A stretch of 64,000 nucleotides of DNA. Source: Chlamydomonas reinhardtii. Lineage: Eukaryota; Chlorophyta; Chlorophyceae; Chlamydomonadales; Chlamydomonadaceae. Within the stretch, counting starts at the first letter, position 1, and each line of letters opens with the position of its first letter. The stretch is taken from assembly GCF_000002595.2 (NCBI RefSeq), contig NC_057009.1:5225283-5289282 (forward strand). Direction: 5' to 3'. Shown here piece by piece: positions 52,095 to 64,000 of this stretch. The translations under genes were made by a program, and so were the position numbers. The notes under the pieces were generated by a model. It did not search any database. It saw only the letters and a list, made by a program, of their open reading frames with translations, and was not told the origin of the DNA.

Positions 52095-54749
52095 TCACTC
52101 CGCCTCGTATTCGCGCTCAGCGCGCCGCAACTCCTCGTGCCGGCGCAGCAACTCCAAGTGCCGGCGCAGTAGCTCCGAGTAGATAGCCTTGTCGGGGCCC
52201 TCCTCCAGACCCTCGTCCTCCTCCTCCTGCTCCGCCTCCTCGCCTGTTGTCGCGCCTCTTCTCGCCCCCGCTGACCCGGATGCCAGCTGCCCATTGCCGG
52301 ATCCCGCGGCCGCAGCCCGGTCCCCACCCTCGGCCTCGCCGGCTGCCGCGGGCTGCACCGAGGCAGCCAGGTCGGCCGTGTTGCCTGCCTCAAGGCCGTC
52401 GCCTTGCGCTGCCTCCCCCGCCGCGGCTGCTATTGCCAGCCCTGAACCCGCTTCCTGCCCTTCAACTCCTCGCTCCACCACCTCCTGCGCCGCCTCCTGC
52501 TCCACCCCCTGCGCCACCTCCTCCACCGCCTGCCCGGCCTCTTCCTCTTCCCACTCACTCTCCTCCTCGTCGCTCTCCTCCTCCTCCTCCTCGCTCTCCT
52601 CCTCGCTCTCCAACTCGCTGTCCTCCTCGTCCTCTGTGGTCGCCTGCTCCCAGTCCCACTCCTCCTCCTCCGGTGCCCCATCCTCCGGGCCCAGCTCCAC
52701 ACGCGGCACCTCCACGCCGCCCAGCACCAGCGCGCAGAACTCCGACTCCGACACCGGCTCAGCCACGGTGCCTGGCTCGGGGCGGGGCGCCAGCTCCACC
52801 TCACACGACAGCACGCTGCTGCCGTCAACAAATGTCATGTAGCGCGCCCACGACCCCAGGCGCGCCGCGCTGCCACCGTCGAGAGGCAGCTCCAGGGCCA
52901 CCACGGCCTTGGCGGCGTGGCGGAAGTCGTGGCTCCACCAGCTGCGCACCGGCACAGGCACGCCCGCAACCAGCCGACCAACGTAGCCGGGATGGCGCTG
53001 GCTGCTGCTGATAGCGGTTGGCACGGTGAGCGTCGCCTCCACGCTGGCGAAGGCGTGCCGCCGCATGCGGTCGCGCAGGCTGATGGGTAGCGCCTCGTGC
53101 GCCGCCAGACACAGCTGCAGCGCCTGCGGCTCCTCCGACCCCGGCCACAGCCGCCACGCCAACTCGGGGAGCCAGAAGAAGCCGCCCTGGTAGATGCCGC
53201 CGCCGGCCCAGGGGCTGGCCCATGTCATGAGGTCCTCGCCGCGCGGCTGGGCGGCACCCCACAGCGGGTAGCCGGAGTCGTGGCGCCACGGGGAGTCGCT
53301 CTCCCAGTATTTCGCATTCTTATCCGTACCCTCCGAGTCATTTGCGTCCTCGACGTCATTCACGTCCTCCTCCTCCTCGCCCACGCCCTCATGTCGGACC
53401 AGCCGGGCAAGGTTCCGAATGACGTGACTCGGAAAGCGGCGCACGCACTTGAGCGGCCGGGAGGCCGCCTCGCTTTGTTTGCGCGGCCCCGCAAACCAGG
53501 TCGCCATGCCTCCCGCAGGCTGCTTCACACCGCTCCTAATGCCGAGTGACCAGCTGGTGCAGGCCCGCTCCGCGCCGCCGCTCGCTGTGCCCAGCGCGAG
53601 CACGGCCGCGTATTGCCCCGGCGTCAGCTGCAGCCACTCCAGCTGAGGAAGCAGCACCAGCAGGAAGGGGCGGCTCAGGCAGCCCAACCGCACGTGCTGC
53701 GTCAGGCGCCGACCCGCCGCGCCCGCCTCCTCCCAGCCAAGCGCACCCGCCTCGTGCTGCTGCCAGTGCAGCCACCACAGCACCAGCAGCAGCACCGAGC
53801 TCTCCTCGTCCGTCTGCAGCTCCTCGCTCGCCAGCGCCCAGGCCACCGCCACCTCCGGCAGCTGCATCCACTGCTGCAGCCGCGCCCAGCTGCTCATGAT
53901 GCTGAAGGCGCATCCGAAGTGGGCCAGCAGTGCGGAGGTGAGCGCTTGCTGCACCGGCCGGAAACCCGGCTCGAGCTCAGGGTCGGGGAAGAGAGAGTGG
54001 TCGCCGAAGGCGGCGACGACGGCCTCCGACCCCGGCTGTGCCGCCATGAATCGCGCCAGCGCCTGCATTGCCGCGTCACAGGCGGCTGCGCAGTTGAGCA
54101 CCTACAGCGCGGGAAGGGAAGAGGTGTCAACAGGGCTGCAGCCTGCGTCCAGACAGGGTCCAGACAGTACAAAAGCATTTGCACAACCGGGACGAGGCCC
54201 GCGACCAAGCATGCATACTGTGACTACTGTCCTACCCAACTGCAAGCTGAGACACACCTGCAGATAGCTCGCCTGGCGCCGCACCAGCAGCAGCGCATGG
54301 AAGTCCAACTCCGTGAGCTGGCCCGTGTAGCAGAACCGCACCACCTCAGACGCTGGGCCCAGGTCCTCCGCCGCGTCTAGCAGCACGTGGAGCTCAGGCA
54401 GGGAGCCGCCAGACCGCGGCTGGTCGTCTTCGTCCGTCCATCGAGACAGCAGCGCACGCAGGCGGAGTGAGGTGCCCCGCAAGATGAGGCTGTGTGCTGG
54501 CAGGGGCTCGCCGACGAACGTGCGGCTTGGCTGCTGCAGCTGCGCGGCCGTTGCCGTGCCGCTGCTGCCGGCACCGGGGTCTGCTTGGCCACTCTGCTCC
54601 TGCTCTGTGTGCGCTTGGGAAACGTAGAATCGCAGTCGGCAGTCGGCAGCCTCCTCGCTGCCATAGACCGAAGCGGCGTACTCGGAGAAAGAGGGCGGCA
54701 CGCAAGGTTGTTGGTTCGCTTGCGTGGCTGTTGAGGCGGTCGGAGCCAT
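52095..54749 (-). CDS. BTB/POZ-domain protein, tandem paralogue A
   Basis: Two exons, 54749-54258 and 54101-52095, give 832 residues. The BTB fold spans about residues 25-160: YGSEEAADCRLRFYVSQAHT, a Gln/Gly-rich loop, PLPAHSLILRGTSLRLRALL, SLPELHVLLDAAEDLGPASE and VVRFCYTGQLTELDFHALLL. BTB proteins often act as substrate adaptors for CUL3 ubiquitin ligases. Exon 2 starts with a helical BACK-like region (VLNCAAACDAAMQALARFMA; FLLVLLPQLEWLQLTPGQYA), then a beta-rich domain with WESDSPWRHDSGYPLWGAAQ, GGGIYQGGFFWLPELAWRLW, and RSWWSHDFRHAAKAVVALEL. The last 190 residues are Glu-rich. The neighbour at 55688-58130 is a close paralogue. BTB identification is by pattern; the C-terminal domain is unrecognised. 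Confidence 0.85.
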
Positions 54750-55687
54750 CTTAGGGAGTAGAGTAATCTATCATATGCGGCTGGCTACTGCCGCTCAGTC
54801 GCAGCGGGCCACCAACAAGTGAGAGTCGCGATGGCCCGGCAAATAACCGGCCTGGCAAGCTTTACGTCTTGATCTCGCCCAGTTTTGGGAGTTATGGGCA
54901 ACTACGTTTCATAAACGACGAAGATATGCCCAGTTGTCACAGGGCCGTGGAAACTCAGGTCATGACAGCTTGTACTCTGTCCCTCCACCGACGTGTTTAG
55001 CTTTTGTTTGCTAACAACCACTACAACATTTGCAGCTGAGGAGCCTGTAACAACAGTGGCCGGGCCAACCGGCGATGCATGCGCACACACGCGTCATGCA
55101 ATCCCTCGGAGCCCCCTGATACAGCACAGCGCAATCCCTCGCCCCTACTCGCGGTACCCACTAAACCGCGCGAACTACTGAGCAACTGGCTAAAGACTAC
55201 CAAGTTATGTGCATCTCCTGCGCCTCTACTCGACGTGCAGGAATCGCCCGCTGCTGCGGAACATCTGTACGCACAGCGCACACACGCAATCACTCCCACC
55301 CGCAAAGGGCAGCTGCTATGCACACACACGGCGTTGCTCTCTCCCAGACCCGCACTGGCATGCCACATTTCACATTTGTCCTTTTTGCGCAATCAGTCCC
55401 GCCCAGTTCCCTCGCGGGTCAGTGATACTGTATCAGTAGCCTCAGTACCCCTGAGCTCAACCACCCATGCACTCTTCGCCGTGTCTGGTCATACGGCTGC
55501 CCCGCCACGCCCGTGCCATAGCGGCGCGAGACACACCGCGCCACTCACTGCCACGGTCCCGCAGCAGTAGTCCAGCACCACGTTACTTTTTTGTGCTGCA
55601 CTTGACTTCGGCGCTGCCCCAAGGCGCCTGCCGCCTATACGCGGTGCTGGATGCCGCCCTCCTTCGCGCCCGGCCTTCCCGTGCGCT
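54750..55687. other. Region between the BTB paralogues
   Basis: The stretch carries the promoter of paralogue A and the 3' UTR of paralogue B. No exon is supported, and it shows no similarity to the upstream region of paralogue B that I could see. Confidence 0.5.
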
Positions 55688-58130
55688 TCACTGTTCCTGC
55701 ACCAGCTCCTCATCGTCATCATCGCTGCCCTGTATCTCTGCCTCCCGGTCCCGCCGCAGCAAATCCAACAACACAGCCCGGAACGGGCCCGCCTCCAGCC
55801 CCAGCTCCACCTCCTGCCCCTCGCCCCCGTCCACCTCCATGCCCTCCGCGCCGCTACCTCCGCTGCGCCAGGCAGGCGCCTTGTTGGGCGTCCAGTCCGG
55901 GTCGCGGCCGTCCGTGTCTGCGTCAGAACCTGCAGCCTGCGGCATGCCCACGTCCTCACCAGCCTCCTCGTCCTCCTCGCTGTCATCGCTGAGCTCCTCC
56001 TCCTCCTCCTCCTCCTCCTCCTCCTCCTCCTCCTCCTCCTCCTCCTCCTCCTCCTCCGTGTCGAGCTCCTCCAGGTCCCACTCCTGATGAGGACCGTCGT
56101 CGTCCGGCAGCTCAAGGCCCGCGAGCAGCATGCACGCGTAGGCCTCGGGGCTCACAGGCGCAACGGGCTGCGGCGCCGCAGCACCGGGCGGCGGCCGTGG
56201 CTGCAGGGTGAGCTCGCAGGCCAGGAAGCTGCCGTGCGCGGTCGTGGTCATGTAGGCTTTCCACGCCTCCGCCCGTGTCGGGCTACTGCCGGCAAGAGGC
56301 AGCACGACGGCCGTGACCGCTTTAGCCGCGAAGGAGAAGTCGTGCGACCACCAGTCACGCACAGGCAGGGGGGCGCCCGGGGTCAGCCGGCAGGTCAGTG
56401 CGCCCAAGTCCCGAGCCGCGCACTTGACGCTGACAAGTGCGTCCACGCTTGCGAAGGCGTGCTGCCGCATGCGACCCCGCAGCCCCGGCGGCAGCGCCTC
56501 ATAGGCAGCGAGACATAGCCGCAGCTCCCCTACGCCAGCGGCGGATGGCTGTGCCATGTCCATGTCGTGCCGCCGAGCCAGCTCGAGGCCGAAGAAGAAG
56601 CCGCCCTGATACACCGCGCCGCCGGCCCATGGGCTGGACTTGGGGTCGGTGTGGACCGGGTGCGGCTGTGTGGCGCACCACAGAGCGGCGCCCGAGGCGT
56701 GGTGCCAGAGAGGGGCTCGCGAGGCCCCCGCCGCCGCCGCCACGTGGGAAATGCACATCTTCGTCACCAACGGGCACGCTCCCGTGCTGATGAGGCTGCT
56801 CATGCCGGCGTTTGAGAAATGGCGGACACAAGTGAGCTGACGGGCAGCGGTCATGCTCCGCTTGCGCGGCCCACAATACCAGGCCGCTGCGCCCTGCGGC
56901 GAGCCCAAGCTGCTGAAGGCGTCGCTGCTAGTGCCCGCACTCCCGCCACCAGGCCCCCACATGCCGCAGGTCCGCTCCGCGCCGCTCGCCGTGCCCAGCG
57001 CGAGCACGGCCGCGTATTGCGCCGGCGTCAGCTGCAGCCACTCCAGCTGAGGAAGCAGCACCAGCAGGAAGGGGCGGCTCAGGCAGCCCAACCGCACGTG
57101 CTGCATCAGGCGCCGACCCGCCGCGCCCGCCTCCTCCCAGCCCAGCACGCCCGCCTCGTGCTGCTGCCAGTGCAGCCACCACAGCACCAGCAGCAGCACC
57201 GAACTCTCCTCGTCCGTCTGCAGCTCCTCGCTCGCCAGCGCCCAGGCCACCGCCACCTCCGGCAGCTGCATCCACTGCTGCAGCCGCGCCCAGCTGCTCA
57301 TGATGCTGAAGGCGCATCCGAAGTGGGCCAGCAGTGCGGAGGTGAGCGCCTGCTGCACCGGCCGGAAGCCCGGCTCGAGCCCAGGGTCGGGGAAGAGAGA
57401 ATGGTCGGAGAGGCAAGCAAGGATTTGCTCAGGCTTTGTCTGCTTCAACAAGCTTTTCGCTTTTGCCTCCAGCGCTGTGTCGCACGCAGCCGCACAGGTG
57501 GGCACCTACAGTCAGCGAAGAGATAAGGTGTCAAGTCTGTCAACATAGTGGCAGCCTGCGTCCAAACATCACAAATTCTATGCAAACGTAAGCACGGTGT
57601 GTGCACTTAGCACTAGAAGGTAAGCGCCATGGACCACATGGCACGAGAGAGGCTGCTATTAGTTTGCAGATAGATCTAGAACACACCTGCAGATAGCTCG
57701 CCTGGCGCTGCACCAGCAACAGCGCATGGAAGTCCAACTCCGTGAGCTGGCCCGTGTAGCAGAACCGCACCACCTCAGACGCTGGGCCCAGGTCCTCCGC
57801 CGCGTCTAGCAGCACGTGGAGCTCAGGCAGGGAGCCGCCAGACCACGGCTGGGCGCTTTCGCCCGTCCATCGAGACAGCAGCGCACGCAGGCGGAATGAG
57901 GTGCCCCGCAGGATGAGGCTGTGTGCTGGCAGGGGCTCGCCGACGAACGTGCGGCTTGGCTGCTGCAGCTGCGCGGCCGTTGCCGTGCCGCTGCTGCCGG
58001 CACCGGGGTCTGCTTGGCCACTCTGCTCCTGCTCTGTGTGCGCCTGGGAAACGTAGAATCGCAGTCGGCAGTCGGCAGCCTCCTCGGTGCCATAGACCGA
58101 AGCGGCGTAATGCTGCAACGTCGTCGCCAT
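55688..58130 (-). CDS. BTB/POZ-domain protein, tandem paralogue B
   Basis: Exons 58130-57687 and 57505-55688 give 753 residues. The ATG at 58130 (MATTLQHYAASVYGTEEAAD) was preferred to an upstream TTG-initiated frame. Architecture equals paralogue A: BTB fold in exon 1, BACK-like helices, then the same beta-rich C-terminal domain (GGAVYQGGFFFGLELARRHD; VRDWWSHDFSFAAKAVTAVV). The acidic part is a run of about 20 Glu (GAG)n at 55999-56058, followed by an Asp/Glu tail. Exon 1 and the first half of the beta/helical exon are almost identical to paralogue A at the DNA level, while the intron and the rest of exon 2 have diverged. Its start faces ICL1 across a 1-kb divergent promoter region. Confidence 0.85.
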
Positions 58131-59172
58131 TCTGCCCGTTTCCTCCAAGCCTTTATAGACCCGCCAGGCACATGCTGCTTATTTCCCAGCGTTCCAATAA
58201 AGAAAGCTTGGTCTAAGCTTCTCTTGCCACAGAGAGTCGACACACGTTCACAGGATCAGCTGCACGTTCAAAACGTGCGTCACCATTTCAGTTCTGTAGT
58301 GAGCTGAGTACGTAGTGAGCATGCTACACAGGAACAGTAGTACACCCATGTGCAGCTCGATGTCGACTTTGAATTTGGATCGAGCTCGCCCCCAGGCCCC
58401 CCAGGCCCCCAACCTCGCCCCCCTCTTCTCTGCGTGCCCATCCTGCGTATCCCAGCGCAATTCCATTCCACAGCAACCATGGCATGCGCATACCATGCCA
58501 GAGTGCCGTCGCAGCACCCCTACCGTACGCCCTGCGCACCCCTGGTCCTGCAACGCTATGATTTGAAACAGCTGCATGCTGCGAAGCTGTTGGCCAAGCG
58601 CCCGTGGTGTAAACCGTGCACCGCCAAGCAGCAATACATACTAGGCTCCCACGACAGCCAACTGCAGCCCGGTAAGTGCACCCGGGCAAACCCGGGCAAA
58701 TACTCCCCGCCGGGCCAGTCAGGGCACGGTGGCACGCCCTCCAAACGCCTTCACTGCTCCCTCAATACTCTGATCAGGAAGCTATATACGTTCATAGAAA
58801 AGGCCTTCGGCAATGCACACGCGACGTGCGGAACATGTCATGCGTAAGCTTGTCATCGAGTCAGCTTTGGCTGTGCACCGGTTTGTGCATTTGCAGCGGA
58901 CATGAATATCACGATGAGCGCATTGCGTAGAATGAAAGAAAGCTTCAGACTGGAGGGACTGGGCTGCGTTCAGCAGTAGGTCGACTTGACACCGCTTGAC
59001 GTGGAAAACTGCATTGGATCCAAACCGACCCACCGCCCATAAAGCCCTTCCGGGCTCTTCTTGCGTTTGTAGCATACTTAAGTGTGAGCGCTCCGAACCC
59101 GGCACTCGCTCGTGTGCCTACTCGTTCTTGTAAGCCCTCGCTTCGCTCCTCGTCTCGCTCGTCGTCGTCGAC
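58131..59172. promoter_or_regulatory. Divergent upstream region, BTB paralogue B / ICL1
   Basis: About 1 kb without exons separates two divergent start codons. CCCATAAAG at 59036-59044 is a possible TATA-like element about 130 bases before the ICL1 ATG. ICL1 is known to be induced by acetate, but I recognise no specific operator here. Confidence 0.45.
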
Positions 59173-62100
59173 ATGGCCTCCAACGGCGCTGCCCCGGACC
59201 GCTGGTCGAACGTGAAGCGTGTGTACACACGCCAGGATGTGGAGAAGCTGCGTGGCTCCATCAAGATCGAGTATACCCTCGCGCGACTGGGCGCCGAGAG
59301 GTTTTGGAATCTGCTGCACACGGAGGACTACGTCCCCGCCCTTGGCGCCATGACCGGTAAGCTTCGATGGTGTCGCGGCCACCTCAAGCGGCATATGGAA
59401 CTTTGCGCTGTGCGCGCGCTGCGCCGGGTGCCGAGTCGGCCGACAGTCCACAACCGTCACCATCTCACCATCCTCTCAAACGTGCGTGCTTTCCTTTTCT
59501 CTGCGCAGGCGGCCAGGCTGTGGAGATGGTCGCCGCCGGCCTCAAGGCCATCTACCTATCGGGCTGGCAGGTCGCCGCCGACGCCAACTCGGCTTCGCAG
59601 GTGCGTGTCGGAACCACCGGTATGCTCCCGCCCCGTACCCCGCCGCCCGCACGGCCTTCGCACCACCAGCTCAGCGCTCATCCCGGCACCGCAACAACGC
59701 CTGTGCCTTGCAAGACCAAACACCATCACTTGCCTCTGCTCCTGCTCCCTCCATCCACTCACTTTCGCCCGCCCTGTCCCTCCTGCTGCCCTCCTGCCCT
59801 CAGACCTACCCCGACCAGTCCCTGTACCCAGTGGACTCCGTGCCCCGGGTGGTTTCCCGCATCAACAACGCCTTCCAGGTAAGGCGCTGGATGACATGCT
59901 TGCACATGTCACATGTGTCTGTGTTTGTGTGCGTGCGCTCTTGGCGTCTGTGTCACTCTGCTGCCAGGCTGCCATCACCCGCACCCCTGCCCCTTATTGC
60001 CCACCTCTCCGGCTAACCTCTGGGTCGCCTTCCCCCCGGCCCCCACCTTCCTGCCCTCTCCACCCCTGCCGCACAGCGCATGGACCAGATGCAGCACTCT
60101 GAGGGCCGCGGCGACACGTACTGGTTTGCGCCCATTGTGGCGGACGCCGAGGCCGGCTTCGGCGGCAACCTGAACGCATACGAGGTGAGTGAGCAGCTGA
60201 GTTGCGGCATTGCGTGAGCGAGCGGCTGAGTATTACTGCCTGCCTGCCTGCCTGCCTGCCTGCATTGAGTGAGTAGTGAATGATGAGTGAGTGCGTGAAT
60301 ACATCTTGAGCACTGCCGGCGCCACCCCTGTCCTGCGTTGTTGTTGCGTGTGTGTGTATGATGACAGCTGTGGATGAGCCCGGCACTGGCATCCCTCGTC
60401 TCTCCTTTCACACGCGCTGCCTTTGCCGCCTGCCCTCGCTCGCCTCGGCCTCCTCACAGCTGATGAAGGCGCTGATCGAGGCCGGCGCCTCCTGCGTGCA
60501 CTTCGAGGTGCGAGCTACGCCGGCCCGCTTCCGTTCCGCGTTCATGACTGCCGCCATCGCATTGCTCTACTAACCCGGCACAAATGCGCGTCGAGCTTGC
60601 GCAACGGCTCACTACCCTCCCCCCCCCCCCCGCAAGCCTGCTCCCCCTCCTCCCGCCCCCCCCTCGGCCCTCGCTCGCTCCATCCCCCTCTCACCACCCT
60701 CCCAGCCACCACCCACCATCTTCCCACTCACCAGCCGCCAGCCCCTGCCTCACCACCCGCCCGCCGCCGTTGCCCCCCGCCTCTCTCACTCCCCACCACC
60801 CCTCAGGACCAGCTGGCCAGCGCCAAGAAGTGCGGCCACCTGGGCGGCAAGGTGCTGGTGCCCACCAAGGAGTTCGTGCAGAAGCTGACGGCGGCGCGGC
60901 TGGCGGCGGACGTGATGGACGTGCCCACCCTCATCATTGCGCGCACGGACGCGCTGGGCGCCTACCTGCTCACCAGCGACGCCGACGAGTACGACAAGCC
61001 CTTCATGACCGGTGAGAATGGAGGGGCAGGGGGAAGGCGGGTGCGGCTGAAGGTTTTACATACCAGCCCAAGCTAAGTGGGGTGAGCGTGGGGGCCGTAG
61101 GGAGGGGGGAGGGAGGAAAGAGAAGAGGCAGTGTGTTCTTGTGTCCGCGAAGCCCTCAGGGCCCTACCACCAGAGGAGGCCCTTGTATGGGCATGCGAGT
61201 TACAGCACAGCGCGTATGCTTGCCTGCTGGCAGTTGCCTGCTCATGCGCTTGCAGGCCTGCCCCCTCACCGACCGCTCACCTTCTTCGCTCCTCATCGCT
61301 CTTGCCCTCCCCGCTTTCCCCACCCCTCTGTGCAGGCGAGCGCACTGCCGAGGGCTTTTACTGCGTGCGCGGCGGCATTGACGCCGCCATTGCCCGCGGC
61401 CTGGCCTATGCGCCCTACGCCGATCTGGTGTGGTTTGAGACCAGCGAGCCGTCCATGGAGGAGGCCAAGAAGTGAGTATGTGCGTGTGCGGGGTTGCGTG
61501 CGTGTACGTGTGCGTTGGCTAGACAAGGAGAGGGGGGCGACACGGAGTACCTAAGTTTTGTGTGTGCGTCCGTTTGGCTGCGTGGCGGCTGCTTGTCTCG
61601 CGGCGTGGCAAGCTCGCATCCAAGCGAGTCCCACCACCCTCATCCCTAAACAACTCATCCAGCACTTCCCCTGGCACAACCTCTGCCCCAGGTTCGCCGC
61701 CGCCATCCACGCGCAGTACCCCGGCAAGCTGCTTGCCTACAACTGCTCGCCCTCTTTCAACTGGAAGAAGAAGCTGAGCGACGACGAGATTGCCAAGTTC
61801 CAGAAGACGCTGGGCTCGCTGGGCTACAAGTTCCAATTCATCACGCTGGCCGGCTTCCACTCGCTCAACTACGGCATGTTCAGCCTGGCCCGCGACTACG
61901 CCTCGCGCGGTGGGTGCTGGTGTGGGTTTGGGTGTGTGGGCGGGTGTGGGTGTGGGTGTGGGGGCGGGTCGGGAGCGGGGTTATGGGGGATCACGGCAGG
62001 GGGCGGAAGGGGGCGTGCGCGTGCTTCCTGTGGGTGCTTGTGGCGAGGCAGGCGCGCTGGGGCGCTGCGCCGTGTTGAGATGCAAGGGCGCAGGGTCTGT

Positions 62101-62474
62101 AACCATGGGTGGGCGAGGGTGTTGTTGCGTATTGAGATGATGAGATCGACACGGGTCCCTGGGTGTTGGAAGCCGACGAACATCTGCGTGCCGGGCACGT
62201 ACGACGCCACCCCTGGACCCACCCCCCCTGAATACCATCTCTGACCCATCTCCGTCCCTCGCTGCCAACACCTGGTCAACGCGCAGGCATGAGCGCGTAT
62301 GCGCAGCTGCAGGAGGCGGAGTTTGCCAGCGAGAAGCAGGGCTACCGCGCCACCACACACCAGAAGTTTGTGGGCACGGGCTACTTCGACCTGGTCAGCA
62401 CCGTCATCACCCAGGGCACCTCGTCCACCAACGCGCTCAAGGGCAGCACGGAGGAGGAGCAGTTCCACCACTGA
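59173..62474 (+). CDS. ICL1: Isocitrate lyase
   Basis: Nine exons, 59173-59356, 59509-59600, 59804-59878, 60077-60184, 60460-60507, 60807-61011, 61336-61471, 61692-61909 and 62287-62474, encode 417 residues, equal to the known Chlamydomonas enzyme. It cleaves isocitrate to succinate and glyoxylate, the first bypass step of the glyoxylate cycle that allows growth on acetate. Signatures are [37 protein letters not shown] (Mg2+/substrate binding), the catalytic KKCGH at residues 176-180 with C178, [72 protein letters not shown] and [15 protein letters not shown]. The C terminus (EQFHH) is not an SKL-type peroxisomal signal. The short form lacks the long insert of plant and fungal enzymes and is like bacterial ICL. 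Intron 6 holds a copy of the dispersed motif. Confidence 0.97.
61050..61076 (+). repeat. Dispersed intron motif, copy 5
   Basis: AGGTTTTACATACCAGCCCA followed by AGCTAA is a diverged copy in intron 6 of ICL1, in the sense of the gene. Confidence 0.6.
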
Positions 62475-64000
62475 GCGAGCGGCGGCGGCGCGGGCCGGGC
62501 GCTCCGGTAGCTGAGGCTGGTGATGTGGGATGTTTTGTGTAGTGGCGAGGCCGCGGCAGTGGCAGTAATGAGGCGGTAGGGGTTTGTGTTACGGGTAGCT
62601 AGGGGTAGCTCTGTTGCAGGCAGAGGTGATAGTAGGACAGCAGGTCAGGGGCAGAGGCCGGAGGGGCCGAGTTTGGAGGGCCGCATGTCGCGTGTTGTCG
62701 TCGTGTGTTGTTGTAGCGGTGCAGTTGTGTGCAGAACTCATGCGGCGGCAGGCCTGGCCGCACCCGGAATAAGTGTAGGCGAGGTTGCGCATTATTGTCT
62801 TGTGCTTCTGCTTCTGGGCTGAACAGGACCGTGTTTTGTTACGACTAACGATTGTTTTGGGAGGACTGTTGCCGGCAGTTGTTTGCCATTCCAGATATGA
62901 TGGCAACGACACGCATATGTCTGGCGGCGTTCTCCCGTGTGTGCTGGCGCAATTGCGCTTTGCAAGGCACGCAATATCATTTGGTGATGCAGCAGGATGG
63001 GTGCGCGTTGTCGTTACAAAGGTGTATGGATGGGCAATACACAGCCCTGGCCACGATTGTAACCGCAACGTAACGACTTGCTCTGGACCCCGGTGAGTCC
63101 CTACCTCCAGGCGAACCCCTAGCAACTCCAAACGTCCCACAAACGCAAGCACCGCATCTTTCAGTCGAGAGCGGGAGACACGCAAGCGCCGAAATACCCC
63201 CACCACTGCATTTCCCCGAACAACTTAGTAGGCAGCTGTCCACGGCCTTCGTAGCTTGCGGATGCGGCCTGCGTCGTGAGGGGCAACCGGGGGGGGGGGG
63301 TGCATTCATGAAGAGCTAAGAAATGGTAGACGGGGGAGGAGCTCCGCACATTCCAGCACCTGCAGATGCAGTGTCGCGCTGGTACGCAACAGATCTGAGG
63401 TGACAGGACATCGCAGGGATGCCTTCACCCCCCTAGCTCTCTACACTCCCTGCCCGACTTACCGAGCAGTGCGGGGGCGGAGGGGGTGGCTGCGATGACA
63501 CGCTTCCTGTGGCAGCTGGCTGAAGTGCGCATGCATATGCGGTGTGTGCAATGTGTGCCTGTGCGGTGCCCCCGTGTGTGACATGCCGTCCATGCAGGGT
63601 GCCGCCGTGCTCATACGTGCCACAGGTCACTGCGGGCCCCATGCCCCGTCCGGCAGCGGCCAGCGCCGCTGCAGCTGCAGCTGCCCGGGGCGGCTGCGCG
63701 CATGTCGGCGCGCCGCCCCAGGGTCTGACACACGGGCAGCAGCCGGCTGCCGGGCAGCTGGGGCTAATCATCACACGGCGGCACCCAGCAACCACACACC
63801 ACCTCACAGCGCAAGCGCGTCCTTGCCAAGCATAGCAGCCATGATGGTGATAGTGGTGGTGGTGTGGGTGCGTATGCGCGAATGCAGGAGGATAGAAATG
63901 AAGTTGGGGTGCACCGCACCACGCGGACAGCTAGTGCAGCCGAGCACAGGCAGGCAGGCCACGTGCACCCGGGGGGCGCAGCGGTCGTGGCGCCACGGGC
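62475..64000. other. ICL1 3' UTR and unassigned sequence
   Basis: The first part is the ICL1 3' UTR. From about 63100 to the end I find no exon with good coding bias. The (TGG)n-rich GATGGTGATAGTGGTGGTGG near 63841 is a minor repeat. Confidence 0.5.
63058..63062 (+). terminator. TGTAA polyadenylation motif
   Basis: It lies about 585 bases after the ICL1 stop and is the first TGTAA found there. Confidence 0.5.

Noticed and set aside
52189-52842. Ser-rich plus-strand frame opposite BTB paralogue A
   Set aside because: It is the antisense of the (GAG)-rich acidic tail; the minus-strand protein is supported by its paralogue.

Overview
The window is nuclear DNA from a volvocine green alga, most likely Chlamydomonas reinhardtii or a very close relative. 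The evidence is GC-rich coding sequence, many short introns with GT-AG borders, long (TG)n tracts, TGTAA polyadenylation motifs 3' of several genes, Ala/Gly/Gln-rich protein inserts, and a nine-exon isocitrate lyase that splices to exactly 417 residues. From memory, RPL23A and ICL1 lie near each other on C. reinhardtii chromosome 6; I could not check this. All gene models below were built by hand from splice borders that keep frame. No transcript or database evidence was used.

Layout. 1-8 kb: 3' part of an unrecognised plus-strand gene, then two minus-strand genes, an unrecognised 249-residue protein and CNX1G (molybdenum cofactor synthesis). 8-17 kb: three plus-strand genes, intronless ESCRT-III VPS32/SNF7, a GNAT acetyltransferase, and a MYND zinc finger fused to a glutamine-amidotransferase-like domain. 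17-23 kb: a gene-poor stretch with one plus-strand gene (possible SPOC-like C terminus). 23-37.5 kb: a 1319-residue protein with a TET/JBP-like 2-oxoglutarate/Fe(II) dioxygenase core, a minus-strand rhodanese-like protein without its catalytic Cys, and a 935-residue protein that combines an N-myristoylation-type start, a MATH-like domain and a complete prolyl 4-hydroxylase. 38.5-51 kb: four minus-strand genes, ribosomal protein uL23, a probable Tim17-family complex I subunit, the DEAD-box helicase SPB4/DDX55, and an organellar-type thioredoxin. 52-58 kb: a tandem pair of BTB-domain paralogues with mosaic similarity. 59-62.5 kb: isocitrate lyase ICL1, the glyoxylate-cycle entry enzyme needed for growth on acetate. 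The last 1.5 kb holds the ICL1 3' UTR and no gene I can support.

There is no operon logic here; genes are independently transcribed housekeeping and lineage-specific loci. RPL23A and SPB4/DDX55 both serve the large ribosomal subunit. Repeats sit mainly in introns: a 282-bp foldback MITE with a 5-bp target duplication, a small TRIM-like LTR fossil, (TG)n-linked repeat units, and two short dispersed motifs shared between introns of unrelated genes. The most interesting items are the MATH plus prolyl 4-hydroxylase fusion, the large TET/JBP-like dioxygenase 3.2 kb away, and the recurrent intron motif.
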